Shown here one piece after another: positions 7,911-16,152 of a DNA stretch of 57,754 nt. The position numbers were made by a program, and so were the translations under genes. The notes beneath the pieces were generated by a model. That model was not told the origin of the DNA, ran no database searches, and was given only the letters and a program-made list of their open reading frames with translations. The first letter of the stretch is position 1, and each line of letters opens with the position of its first letter. The DNA lies in the NCBI RefSeq assembly GCF_000425065.1, contig NZ_AULB01000041.1:1-57754 (forward strand), given 5' to 3'. This stretch comes from Actinomadura rifamycini DSM 43936 (GTDB lineage Bacteria; Actinomycetota; Actinomycetes; Streptosporangiales; Streptosporangiaceae).

Positions 7911-10037
7911 GTGGTGAACCGACAGCGAACGTTCCCGGCCCTCCTCTCGCCCGGCAAGATCGGGCCCATCGCGCTGGCCAACCGAGTGGTCCTCCCCGCG
8001 ATGGACATGAACCTCTGCGAGGACGGTGAGATCCATCAGGGCGATATAGACCACTACGCGGCCCGCGCCAGGGGCGGCACCGGGATGATCATCACGGGCT
8101 GCTGCGCCGTCGCCTATCCGCAGGGCTGCACGAGCCGCAAGGAGCCGGGCCTGTCCGAGGACCGGTTCATCCCCGGGCTCAAGGCGCTGGCCGACGCGGT
8201 CCACGAGGCCGGCAGCAAGCTGTGCGTGCAGATGGTGCACCACGGCAAGGTCGCCCGGATCGACACGCTGGACGGCCGGCCGCAGCTGGTGCCGTCCGTC
8301 CCGAAGCCTCCCGGCGACATGAGCATGATGATCGACTGCACGCCCGAGGAACTCGGGAAGATGGCCGCGATCCAGGAGGGCAAGAAGGCCGCCCACCGTG
8401 AGGCCACCCACGAGGACCTCGCGTGGCTGGTCCGGATGTTCGCGGAGGCGGCGGGCCGCGTGAAGGCCGCCGGCGGCGACGCCGTCGAGATCCACTGCGC
8501 CCACAACTACGTGCTCGGCGGGTTCCTGAGCCGCTACTCGAACCAGCGCACCGACGAGTACGGCGGGACGCTCGAGAACCGGGCGCGGCTGTCGTGCGAG
8601 GTGATCCGCGCGGTCAAGGAAGAGGTCGGGGACGGCCTCGCCGTCATCGTGCGGCTGGCGGGCCAGGAGTACGGCGAGTCCGAGGGGCTGACGCCCGACG
8701 AGGCCGCCCGTGCCGCCGCCATGTTCGAGCAGGCCGGGGCCGACGCCATCCACGTCACCGGCACCGCGCTGAACGCGTTCGCGAACTTCACCGACGGCCC
8801 GCTGCCCGACAAGGTCGGCTTCTACACCGCCAACGCCGCGGTCGTGAAGCGGGCGGTGTCGATCCCGGTCATCACCGTCGGCCGCATGCTGCCCGAGGTC
8901 GGCGAGCGGATGATCGCCGAGGGGCACACCGACTTCGTCGCCATGGGCCGTCAGCTGCTGGCCGATCCGGACCTGGTCGACAAGCTGAAGGCGGGCCTCA
9001 GCGAGCAGGTCCGCCCGTGCATCAACTGCTATGTGTGCGTGCAGGAGAACTTCTGGGACGCCACCCCGCTGTGCGCGGTCAACCCCGCGCTGGGCGACGA
9101 GACGCTGCTGCCGTTCCCGCGCACCACGACCCCCAAGCACGTCGTCGTCGTGGGTGCCGGACCGGGCGGTATGGAGACGGCCCGGGTCGCCGCCGAGCGC
9201 GGCCACCGCGTCACCCTGCTGGACAAGACCGACCGTCTCGGCGGGACGCTGTGGTTCTCGACGCTGACCACCCCCGACAACGAGCGCCTGCTGAAGTGGC
9301 TCGCCCGGGAGGTGCGGCGGGCCGGTGTCGACGTCCGGTTGAAGACCGAGGCCACCGCCGCCACGATCAAGGCGCTCGCGCCGGACGCCGTGGTCGTCGC
9401 CACGGGTGCCGTGCGCGGACGTCCGGACGTGCCGGGCGGCGACCTGCCCCACGTGCACACCGGTGACAGCCTGCGCGACCTGATGACCGGCACCGGTGAC
9501 GTCTCGGAGCAAAGGCCGCTCCTCCGGATCGCCGGCAGGCTCGGCGGTCTCGCCGGCATCACCAAGAGCCCCGCCAGGATCCGCGACCTGAGCCGCAGGT
9601 TCCTCAGGTTCCTGCCGATGAGCAAGGACGTCGTCGTGATCGGCGGATCGCTCGTCGGTCTCGAACTCGCGGAGTTCCTCGCCGAGCGCGGCAGCCGGGT
9701 GACCCTGGTCGAGGAGGGCCGGCAGCTCGGTGTGCCGATGGCGATGCCCCGCCGCTGGACGGCCGTCAAGCACGCCGGCGAGCTGGGCGTGAAGATCCAC
9801 CGCAACGCGACCGTCGAGCGCATCACCCCGAAGACCGTCGAGTTCACGGTCGAAGGCGAGTCGCGGTCCGCGCCGGCGAGCATGGTCGTCGTGGCGGCGG
9901 GCGTCTCGGCGGCGGCGCCGCTCGCCGACGAGCTGGCCGGGGCGGGCATCGCGGTCCACCTCGTCGGCGACGCCGGCGAGGTCGGCTACATCGAGGGCGC
10001 GATGCACTCGGCGTGGAAGGTGGCCACCGCGATCTGA
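7911..10037 (+). CDS. 2,4-dienoyl-CoA-reductase-like flavin/Fe-S oxidoreductase
   Basis: A 708-residue two-part enzyme. Residues 1-365 are an Old Yellow Enzyme TIM barrel binding FMN (LLSPGKIGPIALANRVV, HCAHNYVLGGFLSRYSNQRT with DEYGG following). Next come Cys at 370, 373, 376 and 388 for a 4Fe-4S cluster, and then an FAD/NAD(P)-binding disulfide-reductase-like half (VVVVGAGPGGMETARVAAER; second dinucleotide fold VVVIGGSLVGLELAEFLAER). This is the FadH / trimethylamine-dehydrogenase architecture, reducing enoyl or dienoyl substrates with NAD(P)H. The Cys spacing (x2, x2, x11) has one residue fewer than the usual x2-x3-x11. Alone except for a downstream SRPBCC gene; substrate unknown. Confidence 0.9.
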   Translation: MVNRQRTFPALLSPGKIGPIALANRVVLPAMDMNLCEDGEIHQGDIDHYAARARGGTGMIITGCCAVAYPQGCTSRKEPGLSEDRFIPGLKALADAVHEAGSKLCVQMVHHGKVARIDTLDGRPQLVPSVPKPPGDMSMMIDCTPEELGKMAAIQEGKKAAHREATHEDLAWLVRMFAEAAGRVKAAGGDAVEIHCAHNYVLGGFLSRYSNQRTDEYGGTLENRARLSCEVIRAVKEEVGDGLAVIVRLAGQEYGESEGLTPDEAARAAAMFEQAGADAIHVTGTALNAFANFTDGPLPDKVGFYTANAAVVKRAVSIPVITVGRMLPEVGERMIAEGHTDFVAMGRQLLADPDLVDKLKAGLSEQVRPCINCYVCVQENFWDATPLCAVNPALGDETLLPFPRTTTPKHVVVVGAGPGGMETARVAAERGHRVTLLDKTDRLGGTLWFSTLTTPDNERLLKWLAREVRRAGVDVRLKTEATAATIKALAPDAVVVATGAVRGRPDVPGGDLPHVHTGDSLRDLMTGTGDVSEQRPLLRIAGRLGGLAGITKSPARIRDLSRRFLRFLPMSKDVVVIGGSLVGLELAEFLAERGSRVTLVEEGRQLGVPMAMPRRWTAVKHAGELGVKIHRNATVERITPKTVEFTVEGESRSAPASMVVVAAGVSAAAPLADELAGAGIAVHLVGDAGEVGYIEGAMHSAWKVATAI

Positions 10038-10113
10038 CCGCGGCCGGCGGCGCCCTGCGGGAGCGGGACGATGGAGCGCCGCTGCTCAGACGGTGCAGGT
10101 CCGATCGCGATTG

Positions 10114-10147
10114 TTGACAGTATGCCCGGACATGACAGCATGCTGTC
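10114..10147 (+). promoter_or_regulatory. -35 box and 14-bp palindrome before SRPBCC gene
   Basis: TTGACA at 10114-10119 is a consensus -35 element. The perfect palindrome GACAGCATGCTGTC lies at 10134-10147, where the -10 region of the same promoter would be, so a dimeric repressor bound there would block transcription of the following gene. The regulator is not identified. Confidence 0.5.
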
Positions 10148-10178
10148 CGTTAGCGCCTCGGTGAACCTGGAGTACCGC

Positions 10179-10631
10179 ATGCCCTCTGCATCCCGTCCGC
10201 TCCGAGTCTCGCGCGACATCGTCATCGCCGCACCGCCGTCGGCGGTGTTCTCGGTGCTCGCCAACCCTCATCGCCACCCCGATTTCGACGGTTCCGGCAC
10301 CGTGCAGAACGCGATCTCGGGCCCGGAGCGACTGGCGCTGAACGACAAGTTCAAGACGGCCATGAAGATGTTCGGCATGCCTTACCGGATCGTCAACACG
10401 GTCGTCGAGTTCGAGGCGGACCGGCGGATCGCGTGGTGCCACCCCGGCAAGCACCGGTGGCGCTACGAACTCGAGGAGGCCGACGGCGGCACGCGCGTGA
10501 CCGAGACCTGCGACTTCTCCACGTCGCCGCTGCGCGGCCTGCTCGTGCGCACGCCGATCCCCCAGCGGAACGCCGAGGGCATCGAGAAGACGCTGCCGCG
10601 GCTCAAGGCGCTGGTCGAGAACGGCGCCTGA
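10179..10631 (+). CDS. SRPBCC family protein (polyketide cyclase/dehydrase-like)
   Basis: A 150-residue START/Bet-v1-like fold: RVSRDIVIAAPPSAVFSVLA opens the domain, followed by NPHRHPDFDGSGTV, the FGMPYRIVNTVVEFEADRRI core and the final long helix IEKTLPRLKALV. Such proteins bind hydrophobic ligands in a deep cavity. ATG 10179 is preceded by GGAG; a longer frame back to 10071 overlaps the promoter. Ends convergently with an MFS gene across a hairpin terminator. Confidence 0.8.
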   Translation: MPSASRPLRVSRDIVIAAPPSAVFSVLANPHRHPDFDGSGTVQNAISGPERLALNDKFKTAMKMFGMPYRIVNTVVEFEADRRIAWCHPGKHRWRYELEEADGGTRVTETCDFSTSPLRGLLVRTPIPQRNAEGIEKTLPRLKALVENGA

Positions 10632-10634
10632 CCG

Positions 10635-10666
10635 GGACGGCCTCCGGTCGTCCGCGGAGGCCGTCC
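10635..10666. terminator. Bidirectional hairpin terminator
   Basis: Perfect 12-bp arms GGACGGCCTCCG / CGGAGGCCGTCC with an 8-nt loop, exactly between the convergent SRPBCC and MFS genes (3 bases from the MFS stop). No strong T-run, as usual for high-GC actinomycetes. Confidence 0.75.
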
Positions 10667-10668
10667 GG

Positions 10669-11898
10669 CTAACGTGCGGTCTTGGTGTCCGGTGCGGGGT
10701 CGGCTTCGGGCGCGGGGGTTCGCGGGGCGGGCGGGACCCGCAGTAGCCAGACGGCGCTCACGGCGGTCACCGCGGCCATGAGGAGGAGCAGGACCCGGTA
10801 GTCGACCGCCAGGGACAGGGCCGCGCCCAAGGCAATCGAGACGGTCTGCGGGGTGCTGACGACGCCCATCGCCGCGGACAGCGCCCGTCCGCGCAGGGCG
10901 TCGGGGGTTCGCCGCTGCACCGCCATGACCAGGCCGACGGTCGTCCAGGACATGCCGAAGCCGAACAGGAACGCCCCCGCCGCGACCGGGAGGACGGCGG
11001 GCGCCAGGTAGACGAGGGACGCCGCCGTCACCAGGGCGAAGCCCAGCATCACCGTGCGCAGGTCGCCCACGCGGCGGATGGCGGCGCCCGCCGCCAGGCC
11101 GGCGCAGATGGCGCCCGCGCCCTGCACGCTGCTCAGGACGCCGATGAACGCGGGGGCGCGGTGGAGCCCGTCGTCGACGATGGAGAAGACGAGGGTCTGC
11201 GAGAAGCCGGTCACCAGCATGCCCAGGCCCAGCGCGCCCACCAGCGTGCGCAGCGGCGGGGAGCGGTAGATGTGGCGCAGGCCGGACAGCACTTCTTCGC
11301 GCAGTTCCAGGGCACCGGTGACGTGGCGCTGGTCGCCGGGCGCCCGGATGAGCCACACGCATACCGCGGCCGCCAGGAACGTCGCCGCGTCCAGCAGGGC
11401 CACGACGTGGCCGCCCGCCACCGTGAAGAGCGCCGCGCCGAAGAGGGGGGCGAGGAGCTTCACGCCGTCGGCGGAGGTCTGCAGGAGGCCGTTGGCGTCG
11501 GGGAGCGCGTCCTCGTCCACGATCGCCGTGACGAGGGCGGCCTGGGTGGCGGTGATGATCACACCGGCGATGCCGTAGCAGAGGATGATCGCGTACAGCA
11601 GCCAGACCTGGTCCTCGCCGCGCACCAGCAGGCTGAGCAGCATGACGCCCGCCATCGCCAGGTTGGTCGCGATGAAGATCTGGCGCCGCGGGAACCGGTC
11701 GATGAGCACCCCGGCGAACGGGGCGAACAGGAACGGCAGGGCGACGAAGAAGAACGCGCCGCCCGCCGCGGCATTGCTGCCGGTCAGCTCCTTCACCCAG
11801 ATGCCGAAAGCGATGATGAGCGCCCGGTCGCCCAGGGTCGATAAGGACTGGCCGGTGATCAGGAGCCGGAACCCGGGATTGGTCAGCAGAACCCTCAC
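10669..11898 (-). CDS. MFS transporter (drug/secondary-metabolite efflux type)
   Basis: A 409-residue integral membrane protein of the MFS_3-like exporter group: LLTNPGFRLLITGQSLSTLGDRA in helix 1, then APFAGVLIDRFPRRQIFIATN (the loop 2-3 motif D-R-x-x-R-R). GTG 11898 was chosen since GAGGAGG lies 6 nt upstream; the frame is open to 12018 without another site. It is divergent from the P450/pentapeptide genes with an inverted repeat between, so export of the crosslinked peptide product is a plausible role. Confidence 0.88.
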   Translation of the reverse strand: MRVLLTNPGFRLLITGQSLSTLGDRALIIAFGIWVKELTGSNAAAGGAFFFVALPFLFAPFAGVLIDRFPRRQIFIATNLAMAGVMLLSLLVRGEDQVWLLYAIILCYGIAGVIITATQAALVTAIVDEDALPDANGLLQTSADGVKLLAPLFGAALFTVAGGHVVALLDAATFLAAAVCVWLIRAPGDQRHVTGALELREEVLSGLRHIYRSPPLRTLVGALGLGMLVTGFSQTLVFSIVDDGLHRAPAFIGVLSSVQGAGAICAGLAAGAAIRRVGDLRTVMLGFALVTAASLVYLAPAVLPVAAGAFLFGFGMSWTTVGLVMAVQRRTPDALRGRALSAAMGVVSTPQTVSIALGAALSLAVDYRVLLLLMAAVTAVSAVWLLRVPPAPRTPAPEADPAPDTKTAR

Positions 11899-12010
11899 AG
11901 GCGGCCTCCTCGGCGGCGAGGCGGAACTACAAGACCATGCCATGGCGACGCGTTCAGGGAAATGGAAGACCGGTGGCCGGATCCGGCACTCGGCAATTCC
12001 GCATCGCCCA

Positions 12011-12025
12011 TTTACCATCGGTAAA
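12011..12025. promoter_or_regulatory. Inverted repeat between exporter and P450 genes
   Basis: TTTACC-ATC-GGTAAA, a perfect 6-bp inverted repeat with 3-nt spacer, is the most AT-rich point of the divergent region 11899-12153. It is suited as operator controlling the exporter, the P450 or both. No regulator gene lies next to it. Confidence 0.5.
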
Positions 12026-12153
12026 GATCATGTGTCGGACGATCTCCCGGACACCTGAGCGATGGCGCCGTCGTCCTCCCGGCCACCCGTACGGGACGCG
12101 ACGAACGGGGCTCGAGGCCGCTCGCCGGTAGCCGTCCGTGCGAGGAGGTCGAC

Positions 12154-13320
12154 ATGTCGGAGGCGCCGGTCGCGGACCCGGCGGCGGGACTCGCGGAGCC
12201 CGCGGCGCTGCTGGATCCCTACTCCCTCTTCGGCCGCATGCGCGAGAGCGCGCCCGTCTACCGCAGCGCCTTCCTCGACTCCTGGGTGGTGACCGGGTAC
12301 GACGGCTGCGCCGCGGTGCTGCGCGACACGGAGTCGTTCGCCTCGGACTGGCGCCGGATCGGCGAGGCCGTCCCGGAGCCGCTGCTGAGCATCCAGTCGC
12401 TCGACCCGCCCGAGCACACGGCCATCCGGCACTTCATGGTCGACGCGGTCCGCGGCCTCGACCCGGGCACGCTGCGCGAGCGCATCGCCGCGCAGGTCCG
12501 CGCCCGGGCCGGGCGGCTGCGCGCGGCCGGGGAGTTCGACTGCGTGTCCGACCTCACCGCGCCCCTCGCGCTGGACACCATCACCGCGGTGCTCGGGGTG
12601 CCGCCGATCGACGCCGCGTGGTTCCTGCCGGTGTCGCAGACGATCGTGGACGGCATGGACGCCGGCGTCTGGCCGGAGACCGCGGGGCCCGCCGTGCGAG
12701 CCCGCGCCGAGCTGGCCGAATACACGGGCCGCTGGCTGGACGACCCGCCGGCGGACGGGCTGGTGGCGCACGTGGCGGCCAAGGCGCCCGGCTCCGGCAT
12801 CGCGCGTCCGGTGCTGCTGAACACGCTGCGGGCCGTCCTGCACGCCGGGTTCGAATCGGCGGGGCGGCTGCTCGGCAACGCCCTGGTCGTCCTGCTGGAC
12901 GAGCCGGAGACTTGGGCGCGCTTCGCTCGGGCCGACCTGTCCCTCGCGGTGGAGGAACTGGTCCGGTACGTGACGCCGGTGCAGGCCGACGGACGGGCGT
13001 GCGTGCGGGAGGCGCGCGTCGGCGGCCATGTCATCGCGCCCGGCGAGGCGGTGACGCTGATGCTGGCGGCCGCGAACCGGGATCCGGCCAGGTTCGCCGA
13101 GCCCGACGAGCTGGACTTCGCCCGCCGCCCCAACCCGCATCTGGGGTTCGGCCGGGGCGCCCACGCGTGCCTCGGGCAGTCGCTGGCGGTCCTCCAGGCG
13201 CGGGTCGTCCTCGGCCTGCTCGCGACCGAGTTCCCGGGCCTCCGCCTCGCGGGCGAGCCCGTCTACCACCGGAACCTCACACTGCGGGGCGTGGCTCGGC
13301 TCAGAGCCCGGCTCGCCTGA
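12154..13320 (+). CDS. Cytochrome P450, candidate RiPP Tyr-His crosslinking enzyme
   Basis: A 388-residue soluble bacterial P450. The heme ligand is C339 in FGRGAHACLG; the K-helix ExxR is E268-x-x-R271. The I-helix reads HAGFES (A231-G232-F233-E234-S235), so the usual oxygen-handling Thr is replaced by Ser. GAGG precedes the ATG. Only 40 nt downstream lies an 18-bp gene for MRYLH, which matches precursors of the biarylitide family, where a P450 joins the side chains of Tyr and His. In the described clusters the precursor usually lies before the P450; here it follows. The P450 family is certain; the peptide substrate is inferred from this pairing. Confidence 0.9.
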   Translation: MSEAPVADPAAGLAEPAALLDPYSLFGRMRESAPVYRSAFLDSWVVTGYDGCAAVLRDTESFASDWRRIGEAVPEPLLSIQSLDPPEHTAIRHFMVDAVRGLDPGTLRERIAAQVRARAGRLRAAGEFDCVSDLTAPLALDTITAVLGVPPIDAAWFLPVSQTIVDGMDAGVWPETAGPAVRARAELAEYTGRWLDDPPADGLVAHVAAKAPGSGIARPVLLNTLRAVLHAGFESAGRLLGNALVVLLDEPETWARFARADLSLAVEELVRYVTPVQADGRACVREARVGGHVIAPGEAVTLMLAAANRDPARFAEPDELDFARRPNPHLGFGRGAHACLGQSLAVLQARVVLGLLATEFPGLRLAGEPVYHRNLTLRGVARLRARLA

Positions 13321-13360
13321 CCGACCTGGAAATCGTCTCGACAGAAAGGGGGTGGCACGG

Positions 13361-13378
13361 ATGCGTTACCTCCACTGA
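13361..13378 (+). CDS. Pentapeptide precursor MRYLH (biarylitide-like RiPP)
   Basis: ATG CGT TAC CTC CAC TGA encodes MRYLH. A strong ribosome site (AAGGGGG) ends 8 nt before the ATG. The sequence fits the MxYxH rule of biarylitide precursors (for example MRYYH), where the leader is Met-Arg, the core is Tyr-x-His and a P450 crosslinks Tyr and His. The stop codon sits within a small CCACT-G-AGTGG hairpin. The gene lies between a P450 (40 nt upstream) and a peptidase/tailoring operon. An 18-bp gene is far below usual gene-finder limits. Predicted core: Tyr-Leu-His. Confidence 0.85.
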   Translation: MRYLH

Positions 13379-13391
13379 GTGGCATAGAGGG

Positions 13392-13440
13392 TGCCCGGCA
13401 TATCGGGGCACGCTTCCTACCTGCCCCGATATGCCGGGCA
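13392..13440 (+). terminator. Perfect 19-bp stem-loop after the pentapeptide gene
   Basis: TGCCCGGCATATCGGGGCA and its exact reverse complement are separated by an 11-nt loop, starting 13 bases after the MRYLH stop, followed by TTCATT. It could stop most transcripts after the P450-precursor unit, protect the short mRNA 3' end, and set a high precursor to tailoring-enzyme ratio. A protein-binding operator for the downstream peptidase operon is the alternative. Confidence 0.75.
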
Positions 13441-13532
13441 TTCATTGATCATCAAGCGGCCCGGTTCAGAGGCTTTCAGCACATATCTACAAGGTTTTTG
13501 TTTCCGGGCACCACTTTTTCACTGGAGGGCTG

Positions 13533-15077
13533 TTGAGGGTGTTCGTGCGCACGAAAACCGCCTTGGCGACCGGCCTCGTCACCATGGCCGCCGCCGTCCT
13601 TTCGGCCGCTCCGCCGTCCGCCGCTTCCGCGGCCCCGCCCCACGCGGCACCGGCCCGGGAGGCGTCCGCCGGCGGGTCCGGGGAGCTCTGGCTGGCGCGG
13701 ATGCTGGCGGAGTCCACCCGCGGCGGCGACGTGTGGCGGCACCTGCGTGCCTTCGACCGGATCGCCGCGCAGAACGGCGGGGTGCGCTCCACCGGCACTC
13801 CGGGGTTCGAAGCCTCCTCGCGCTACGCCGCCGAGGTGCTGACCGCCGCCGGCTACCGCGTCTACCGGCAGCACGTGCCGTACACCGACTACCGGGTCGA
13901 CGCGGAGAGCGCGACGGTGACCGCGCCCGCCGTCCGGCAGGTGCGCGCGCTGGTCATGCGCTGGTCGCCCGGCACCCCGCCCGGCGGCCTCGACGCCCAC
14001 CTCGTCGTGCCCCGGGCCACGACGGACGACGCCGCCGGATGCTCCGCCGCCGACTACGACGGGCTGCCCGTGGCCGGGTCCGTCGTGGTGGTGCGGCGCG
14101 GCTCCTGCGGCCACACGGCACAGCAGCGGGTCGCCGCCGGGCTCGGCGCGAAGGCGATGCTGATCTACCTGGCGACGCCGAGTCCGGACAACATCTACCG
14201 GCTGCACGGGTTCGACCGGGAGGCGTTCACCATCCCGGTGGCGAGCATCCCCCAGGCGGAGGCCGAACGGCTCGCCCGGGAGGCCGCGCGGCACCGGGTG
14301 CGGCTGCGCCTCGACCTGCGCGGGCACGAGGTCGCGGGAGTCACCACCAACCTGTTCGCCGAGACGCGCGGCGGCGGCGACGGCCGCACCGTCATCGCCG
14401 GCGCCCACCTGGACAGCGTGAGCGAAGCACCCGGCATCAACGACAACGCCGCCGCGGCCGCCGCGCTGATGGCGACCGCGCTGCGGCTGGCTCCCCACCA
14501 GGACAAGGTGCGGCACAGAGTCCGGTTCGCGCTGTGGGGGGCCGAGGAGCTCATCGACATCGGCTCCTACCACTACGTGCGCAACCTGACGCCGGACGAA
14601 CGCGCCGAGATCGCGCTCTACCTCAACTTCGAACTGATCGCCGCGCCGAACGGGGTCCGGTTCGTCCTCGACGGGGACGCGAGCGAGCAGCCGCCGGGCA
14701 CCCCGCCGGGCCCGCCGGGGTCGGGGGTCGTGGAGAAGGTCTTCAAGGACTACTTCGACCGCGCCGGACTCCCCTACGAGAGCCACGACCTGCGGGCCGT
14801 CGGCTCCGACCACGAGCCGTTCATGGCCGCGGGCGTCCCGGTCGGCGGCCTGAACGGCGGCGTCCTCGGGGTCAAGACCGCCGCGCAGGCGGCGCGGTTC
14901 GGCGGGACGGCCGGGCGGCTGTACGACCCCTGCTACCACCAGCCGTGCGACACGATCGGCAACCTCGACCGCCGGGCGCTCGGCGAGAACGTGCCCGCCA
15001 TCGCGTGGGCGGTCGGCCGCTTCGCCCTCGACGTCTCCGACCTGCCCGCCACCGGCGCCCGGGAGCAGCGACCATGA
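13533..15077 (+). CDS. Secreted M28-family metallopeptidase with PA domain
   Basis: A 514-residue zinc aminopeptidase-like protein with an N-terminal signal peptide (Arg/Lys then LATGLVTMAAAVLSAAPPSA), a PA insert (about residues 150-270) and an M28 catalytic domain. Ligands/base: H292 (GAHLDS), D304 (GINDNAA), E338/E339 (WGAEE), E367 (NFELI, usually Asp) and H469 (CYHQPCD). Such enzymes remove N-terminal residues outside the membrane, so it could cut Met-Arg from the crosslinked MRYLH. TTG 13533 or GTG 13539 may be the start; GGAGG lies just before. It overlaps the next gene by ATGA. Confidence 0.88.
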   Translation: MRVFVRTKTALATGLVTMAAAVLSAAPPSAASAAPPHAAPAREASAGGSGELWLARMLAESTRGGDVWRHLRAFDRIAAQNGGVRSTGTPGFEASSRYAAEVLTAAGYRVYRQHVPYTDYRVDAESATVTAPAVRQVRALVMRWSPGTPPGGLDAHLVVPRATTDDAAGCSAADYDGLPVAGSVVVVRRGSCGHTAQQRVAAGLGAKAMLIYLATPSPDNIYRLHGFDREAFTIPVASIPQAEAERLAREAARHRVRLRLDLRGHEVAGVTTNLFAETRGGGDGRTVIAGAHLDSVSEAPGINDNAAAAAALMATALRLAPHQDKVRHRVRFALWGAEELIDIGSYHYVRNLTPDERAEIALYLNFELIAAPNGVRFVLDGDASEQPPGTPPGPPGSGVVEKVFKDYFDRAGLPYESHDLRAVGSDHEPFMAAGVPVGGLNGGVLGVKTAAQAARFGGTAGRLYDPCYHQPCDTIGNLDRRALGENVPAIAWAVGRFALDVSDLPATGAREQRP

Positions 15078-16147
15078 CGACGCACCACCAGGCCATCGAA
15101 CCGCCGGCCGACCCGCCCGCCGACCCGCCCGCCGCGTACCCGCCGTCCGCGCCGATGCGGCTCGGCTTCGACGCCGAAGCGCTGCGCGCCGACCTCGACC
15201 GGCTGCGGCGCCGGCGGTGGCGCGCCCAGCGCCCTTACAGCCAGGACGGCGCCGCCGCGGAGTCCGGCGTGGACTGGCGCATCCTGCCGCTGCGCAGCGT
15301 CGGCGGCGACCCGGAACGGACCGACCCGGGCGGCGCGGGCCTGACCGACTTCGCCGACACTCCGTGGCTGGCCGAAGCCCCGGCCCTCGCCCAGGTCGTC
15401 GACGCCCTGCCGGCGCCGGTCCGGGGCGTCCGGCTGATCGCCCTGGGCGCGGGGGCGACCGTGCACGAGCACCGCGACTACAAGTACGGGTTCGAACGCG
15501 GGCTCCTGCGGCTGCATGTGCCGATCGACACCAACCCGGACGCCGTCGTGGTGATCGACGGCGTGTCCGAGCACTGGACGGCGGGACGGTTGTGGTTCGG
15601 CGACTTCGGCCGACGCCACTACGTGGCGAACGGCGGAGACCGCTCCCGGGTGCACATGGTGCTCGACTGCCTGGTCAGCCGCGAGATCGTCGGGTTGCTG
15701 CCGGACGAGTTCCGGGAGCTGCTGCCGCTGAGCGAGGTGATGTTCGCCCGCGATCCGGTGCCGCTCAGCGCGTCCGAACGCGACCGGCTGTGCTGCCGGT
15801 TCCGGCTGCCGGGCGACTTCGCGCAGTGGTCGGAGGAGGAGGTCGAGGCCAGGCCCGACGCCGACGCCGAGGTCCTCGCGCACGAGGACCGGCTCGTCCT
15901 CGCCATCGACGGCGAGCCCGCCTTCGGCCTGGTGCACGTCGGGCTGGGCGAGTTCCGCCTCACCGGCTGGAGCGAGGAGCGCACCATCGCCGTCGAGTCC
16001 GGCGGCCGGGTGCGGATCAGGGAACGCGCCGGCCGGGCCCTCCGCGAGTGGACACGCCCGGCGCGGTTCACCCGGGACGGCCGGACGACGTCGCCCGCGC
16101 ACGACCTCCTGACGACGCGACCCCGTACCGACCAGACAGGCAGGTGA
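15074..16147 (+). CDS. Aspartyl/asparaginyl beta-hydroxylase-type dioxygenase
   Basis: A 357-residue protein with a PF05118-like Fe(II)/2-oxoglutarate oxygenase core. H133-x-D135 (VHEHRDYKYG) and distal H194 (RVHMVLDC) are the expected iron ligands, with the GDFGRRHYVANGG strand between. An added C-terminal part of about 130 residues has no match I recognise. Relatives hydroxylate peptide side chains or free amino acids such as proline. The ATGA overlap with the peptidase gene and the methyltransferase start 5 nt beyond its stop indicate one operon. Hydroxylation of the tripeptide (for example Leu) is a hypothesis. Confidence 0.8.
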   Translation: MTTHHQAIEPPADPPADPPAAYPPSAPMRLGFDAEALRADLDRLRRRRWRAQRPYSQDGAAAESGVDWRILPLRSVGGDPERTDPGGAGLTDFADTPWLAEAPALAQVVDALPAPVRGVRLIALGAGATVHEHRDYKYGFERGLLRLHVPIDTNPDAVVVIDGVSEHWTAGRLWFGDFGRRHYVANGGDRSRVHMVLDCLVSREIVGLLPDEFRELLPLSEVMFARDPVPLSASERDRLCCRFRLPGDFAQWSEEEVEARPDADAEVLAHEDRLVLAIDGEPAFGLVHVGLGEFRLTGWSEERTIAVESGGRVRIRERAGRALREWTRPARFTRDGRTTSPAHDLLTTRPRTDQTGR

Positions 16148-16152
16148 CTCGC

